A DNA stretch of 64,000 nt from Ralstonia pickettii (GTDB lineage: Bacteria > Pseudomonadota > Gammaproteobacteria > Burkholderiales > Burkholderiaceae), in contig NZ_JFZG01000031.1 in the NCBI RefSeq assembly GCF_000607165.1, positions 40,442-104,441 of the forward strand, given 5' to 3'. Within the stretch, counting starts at the first letter, position 1. The number at the start of each line of letters is the position of its first letter. Below, one piece after another: positions 60,610 through 64,000 of this stretch. A program made the translations under genes and the position numbers. A model generated the notes under the pieces. It searched no databases. It was not told where the DNA came from and saw only the letters and a list, made by a program, of their open reading frames with translations.

Positions 60610-61167
60610 ATGAAAAATACCCAGCTTCGCTTCTACATTGAGCACGAACGCAGACTGAAGCGGCTATGTGAATTTGGCGCCAGACCCAAAACGATGCAGG
60701 CGCTCCTTACCCCTCACGGGGGGGTACATATCGCCACCTTCCGAGAAATTTTTACTCAGTTGACGGGGCGAACGCCAAAGCCGGGCATGTCACCGTCTCC
60801 GGATTTCGGAAGCTTCTTCCAAAAACCGAATCGTCGATTCGAGTGCAGCCTCATACTCCACTCATACAATAAGCTCTGCAATCTTGGTGCTCACCATGTT
60901 GATGCGCTGATTGAGGCGTACGCCTTTTTTCGGGAGAGCGCGCCCGCGGAAAAGAGCATGGAATTCTCTTTTGAGCGCGCGCTCATGCTCGCTCGGGCAT
61001 TTGACAGTGGCGAACTACGGCTTTCAGAGTGCGACTGTTGCTCCTCCAACCACGTTCATGAGCGTAACGAACCGGTGATGTGCCCTGTGTGCAATAACGG
61101 CAACTTCGGCGGCTCGCGCAAGCGGCACAAATCGCGTGTCGTTGCGACATACCAGCAGGCAGGCTGA
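60610..61167 (+). CDS. FlhC-family transcriptional activator (SetC/AcaC-like)
   Basis: 185 residues, two bases after the FlhD-like stop. The four zinc Cys of FlhC are in place: Cys141, Cys144 (ECDCCSSN) and Cys158, Cys161 (MCPVCNN), matching spacing 137/140/157/160 of E. coli FlhC. The middle part (FECSLILHSYNKLCNLGAHH, VDALIEAYAFFRESAPAEKS) is the usual helical body. On plasmids FlhC homologues are master activators of transfer operons, so this is probably the transfer switch of the element. No flagellar genes are nearby. Confidence 0.75.
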   Translation: MKNTQLRFYIEHERRLKRLCEFGARPKTMQALLTPHGGVHIATFREIFTQLTGRTPKPGMSPSPDFGSFFQKPNRRFECSLILHSYNKLCNLGAHHVDALIEAYAFFRESAPAEKSMEFSFERALMLARAFDSGELRLSECDCCSSNHVHERNEPVMCPVCNNGNFGGSRKRHKSRVVATYQQAG

Positions 61168-61247
61168 TCGGTGCTGCCTGCATCCTCAACCGGGTTCGTG
61201 TTTCTACAGGAAGTAGACAGCGCGATTTCTGGCGGGCACGAGTTGCT

Positions 61248-62120
61248 ATGCAAGTCGGACTGAGCCCCAGCGGGTTGGCGACCAAACGCGCCAATGTAGA
61301 ACACCAATCATGCCGGGAACTTGTGCTCGGGCGCGAGGGAGTGGTCTCCATCTCGGCCCGTCGTCCACTGTTCCTGCGCAGCCTTGGTGAAACTGGCTCC
61401 GGCAGGTCTATGGCAATCATGGGCTTGGCAGAGCAGATGCTCGCAGGCGGCGGTGCGGTCCTGTGGATCGATAGTGGCAACCATCCCCGCGTTGCCAGGG
61501 CACTGCAGAAGCTGGCGGACAGGCATTTGGTGAACTATGCCGCGTCAAACGAATTTTCCCGCGGTGATCAGGCGGCGATCGCAAATTTGATGGCGCTGGG
61601 AGGGATTGGCCACTGTGTTCCGGGGAATGACATTCCATCGGGAATGCCAAAAGACAAATACACGCGCATGCGTCTCGGAAACATCCTCCGCACCCTGGGT
61701 TCATGTGAACTGAAGGGCCTGGGGAAAGTGTCCCCAACGCTGATTGTGTTCAACCAGATTGTGGGTGCATTTGAGGGACGCGCGCTCGGTCTGGGCAGCT
61801 TGCCGGCGAAGCTTCGCGGCGGCGGGCACAGCTTTGTCTTCAGTGATACCTCGATCCTGAACGACGCGCTGGACGTTTCGGCGCACGTCCGCCAGTACTT
61901 GTTCCATCGCATGCCTTACGCCCACGCATTGCGCCTTGTGAAAGCATTGCGACCAGCGTGTCGACAAGCGCAGGAGCAAGTTTCGGCTTTCTTCGCACCT
62001 TCGGGAGGGGATGCTGACGAGGTCCTTGCGCAGCAGATTGCTCAGCTCGTGGACGAATATGCCGTCTACTGTGCAAACGGAGACTGGAGAGTTCTGCGGT
62101 CCGCCGCACCATCACTGTGA
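61248..62120 (+). CDS. VirD4/TraD-like P-loop protein with altered Walker A
   Basis: 290 residues from ATG 61248. Residues 46-54 (LGETGSGRS) form a Walker A whose Lys is replaced by Arg53, followed by SMAIMGLAEQMLAGGGAVLW and IDSGN, resembling the start of T4SS coupling-protein ATPase domains. The Walker B site reads PTLIVFNQIVGAF with no acidic pair. C-terminal part is helical. Much shorter than VirD4 (about 600), no membrane helices. It may be a regulatory or non-hydrolysing relative of the coupling protein. Precedes the MOBH-like gene by 159 bp, which holds no gene. Confidence 0.45.
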   Translation: MQVGLSPSGLATKRANVEHQSCRELVLGREGVVSISARRPLFLRSLGETGSGRSMAIMGLAEQMLAGGGAVLWIDSGNHPRVARALQKLADRHLVNYAASNEFSRGDQAAIANLMALGGIGHCVPGNDIPSGMPKDKYTRMRLGNILRTLGSCELKGLGKVSPTLIVFNQIVGAFEGRALGLGSLPAKLRGGGHSFVFSDTSILNDALDVSAHVRQYLFHRMPYAHALRLVKALRPACRQAQEQVSAFFAPSGGDADEVLAQQIAQLVDEYAVYCANGDWRVLRSAAPSL

Positions 62121-62279
62121 GTGACGAGGATTGATTACCTCCAGTTGATCAACTCCTATATAGGGTTGCCGTGCTCGACTCGGTTCGGTCTTTCAGTCGC
62201 CTCAAATGCCTTGAAACACCGTCGGTATGCAGCACGTTTTGCGCTTTCTTGCTCTGGAGGCCGGGCATAGACTTTCCCT

Positions 62280-64000
62280 ATGCTCAAACGATTCCTCCAT
62301 CGGCTGTTAGGTCGAACTGAAGAAGAGGCCGCCGCTATCCCTGCGGTTTCGCCTGTCATCGCAGCGCGGCTCGGTACGCCAGCCGCGCGAGTCGACACTG
62401 TAGCCGTTCGCGTCCCTGTTTATCCCCCAATAGATCCGGGGATCGACGTGTTAGCGGTGGAGCAACTTATTGATAGTCAATCCCAGTTGATGGGACGTAT
62501 CCGTACAGTCGCTGGCGGTGCTGACGATGAGTTCAACGAGATGTACATGTCCGTCATCAGCAACTTGGCGGCGTACGTGCACCTCCTTCCGGCATCAAGA
62601 CTAGAGACACACACCGGCGCGGGTGGCCTCTTTCGTTTGTCGCTCGAAATGGGGTTTTACAGCCTGCAGGCTTCTGAAGGCGTGATCTTCACCCCGACTG
62701 AAGGCGTCGAACGCCGTCACAAACTCGAACCTCGATGGCGCTATGCGGCTTTCCTCGCTGGTCTGTGCTGCGAGTTGCATCGCCCGCTGGCTTCACTCAT
62801 TGTGAGTGGCCCGGGTGGAGTGCAATGGCCAAAGTATCTTTCGCCACTTCATAAGTGGTGTACCGATCATGGGTTCGAGAACTACTACATCTCGTGGCAG
62901 CCAGAGCCAAGGGCGGAGTGGGCCGGGGTAAAAGCCGAGGTGTCCGCGATGATCAGTAAGATCGTCCCCGACAAATGCCTTCAGTACCTGGAGGCTGGTT
63001 CCCCCACGCTCGCTCCTATCGTGTTCTCCGTTGCGACGGGCGTTGCACGCGACAACGAAAACGCCGTGGCCGAACTCGTTACCCGTATTCGAAAGCGAGT
63101 TCTGGATCGCGATAAAGCTGTGCGGCCGGAGTACTACGGCACCCTCACGGTTGGCAACCATTTGGAGCCTCATCTGCTGGAGGCGATGCGAACTTTGATT
63201 CGTGAGAGCAAGTGGACGATCAACCAAGAGGGTGGTCGCGTGTGGTATGGCACCGACGGCCTATACGTAATCTGGAAAAAAGCTGCGGACGAGCTTTCGA
63301 AGGCGATCGATGAGAAGGGCATACGAGGTGTACCTTCCGAAGCCAACACTCTTGCCGAAGCGCTGCTGAACGCGAAAGTGTTCGTTGGTAAGAGCGATCG
63401 TGATCCCTACTGGAAGGTAATCCTTCCAAATGGCAAGGAATATCAGGCCACGAAGTTGGCGAACCCGCTTACTGTCCTTGGTGACATTGAGGTGGCCCCT
63501 CTGCCGCATGCAATCGGAAATGGAGCCGGCGGAGCTCCGAATATTTCCCAGCAGGCTGCCGCACAGACTTTGGCTCCTGCCACGGTACCTACTCCAGCTG
63601 CCTCCCCGGCGTCCGCCGAAGCAACAACTACAGCGGATCCTAAAGCTGGCGCCGGCTCGACGCAGCAGGCGCTCGCGCGCGCAGAGAACGAAGCTGTCTC
63701 GACCCCAGCTGCGCAAACGGCGTCTACGGGCCCCGCCGGTGTCGCGCCAGAGAAGCTGCATGCGCTAATGAGCCAACAGGCGCAGGCGAGGTCCGCGATG
63801 CGGACGCTAGAACCTACCGAGTTGGAAAGCAGAAGCGCTGAAGAAGCAGCAGCCGAACGTGCTGAGATTGGAGGAGCTCCGATAACGGCGGATCCTGTGC
63901 AGGCGAGTGAGCGTCGCCGCAGCAAGTCGAACTCAAAATCTTCAGCGACTGTGGAGAAAGCCTCCAATCTTGACGCGCGTGTTGACGCGCGTGCGAAGAG
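62280..64000 (+). CDS. TraI_2/MOBH relaxase-like protein (partial, runs off the window)
   Basis: 573 codons visible; start ATG 62280. Residues 95-125 (HLLPASRLETHTGAGGLFRL) and 148-175 (LEPRWRYAAFLAGLCCELHR) align with the N-terminal domain of MOBH relaxases of ICEs and IncHI/IncJ-type plasmids. Of the metal ligands, His111 is kept, but the partner His positions read Thr110 and Leu120 and the HDxGK motif reads CELHR. So nicking activity is doubtful. From about 390 it is Ala/Pro/Ser-rich and disordered. The 3' end and any helicase domain lie beyond the window. Confidence 0.65.
   Translation, partial: MLKRFLHRLLGRTEEEAAAIPAVSPVIAARLGTPAARVDTVAVRVPVYPPIDPGIDVLAVEQLIDSQSQLMGRIRTVAGGADDEFNEMYMSVISNLAAYVHLLPASRLETHTGAGGLFRLSLEMGFYSLQASEGVIFTPTEGVERRHKLEPRWRYAAFLAGLCCELHRPLASLIVSGPGGVQWPKYLSPLHKWCTDHGFENYYISWQPEPRAEWAGVKAEVSAMISKIVPDKCLQYLEAGSPTLAPIVFSVATGVARDNENAVAELVTRIRKRVLDRDKAVRPEYYGTLTVGNHLEPHLLEAMRTLIRESKWTINQEGGRVWYGTDGLYVIWKKAADELSKAIDEKGIRGVPSEANTLAEALLNAKVFVGKSDRDPYWKVILPNGKEYQATKLANPLTVLGDIEVAPLPHAIGNGAGGAPNISQQAAAQTLAPATVPTPAASPASAEATTTADPKAGAGSTQQALARAENEAVSTPAAQTASTGPAGVAPEKLHALMSQQAQARSAMRTLEPTELESRSAEEAAAERAEIGGAPITADPVQASERRRSKSNSKSSATVEKASNLDARVDARAK

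Overview
The window is about 64 kb of moderately high-GC DNA from a betaproteobacterium, most likely of the order Burkholderiales (Cupriavidus/Ralstonia/Burkholderia-like). The evidence is the czc layout, the short H-NS-type protein, the AKKA-tailed HU protein and the KfrA/integrase pairing. Two replication initiators with separate iteron sets, a parAB locus with a centromere array, and transfer genes show that this is a large self-replicating, probably conjugative megaplasmid. No rRNA, tRNA, CRISPR array or intact insertion sequence was recognised.

Layout. (1) 1-4063: the end of a copper-type P1B-ATPase, a row of small exported or membrane proteins typical of copper/heavy-metal clusters, a P-II-like protein, a histidine kinase fragment without an ATPase domain, and two metal-regulator-type dyads. 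(2) 4285-13807: a complete czcI-C-B-A-D-R-S cluster for Co/Zn/Cd efflux. (3) 14131-21702: KfrA with a palindromic operator, a small direct/inverted-repeat element, an H-NS-like and an HU-like protein, a DUF7007-like protein and a large tyrosine recombinase. (4) 22130-24481: a RepA_C-type replicon with about 18 iterons and DnaA-box-like sites. (5) 26241-28555: parAB, with seven palindromes in 83-97 bp alternating spacing and an eighth inside parB. (6) 29184-31462: a second replicon with a Rep_3-type initiator and GGTTACC iterons.

(7) 31669-42306: peptidase M15-like protein, RecE-like exonuclease, possible gp3-like protein, a membrane protein plus bactofilin, TraB-like nitrilase-fold protein, UvrD-like helicase. 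(8) 42307-58459: a mostly rightward DNA-metabolism block: CobS/MoxR-like AAA+ ATPase, SSB, NrdA, NrdB, a degenerate RNR paralogue, DUF3150 protein, CobT-like VWA protein, and a zinc-finger/Toprim primase-like protein. (9) 58600-64000: a CI-like repressor facing FlhD-like and FlhC-like activators (as in the SetDC/AcaDC transfer switches), then a VirD4-like protein with an altered P-loop and a TraI_2/MOBH relaxase-like protein whose metal-binding motifs look degenerate.

The most unusual signal is non-coding. At least eight backbone genes (25007, 25502, 31669, 42974, 43922, 47315, 54127, 55287) are preceded 24-37 nt upstream by the same RNA-like device: a C-block, G-block, 6-11 nt, C-block, G-block that can fold as one nested stem-loop. 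Several of the same gaps also hold many other perfect hairpins. I do not recognise this as a described element, and it may be a shared post-transcriptional control of this plasmid family.

All identifications rest on reading protein sequence and motifs by eye. No database search, structure prediction or statistics were run.
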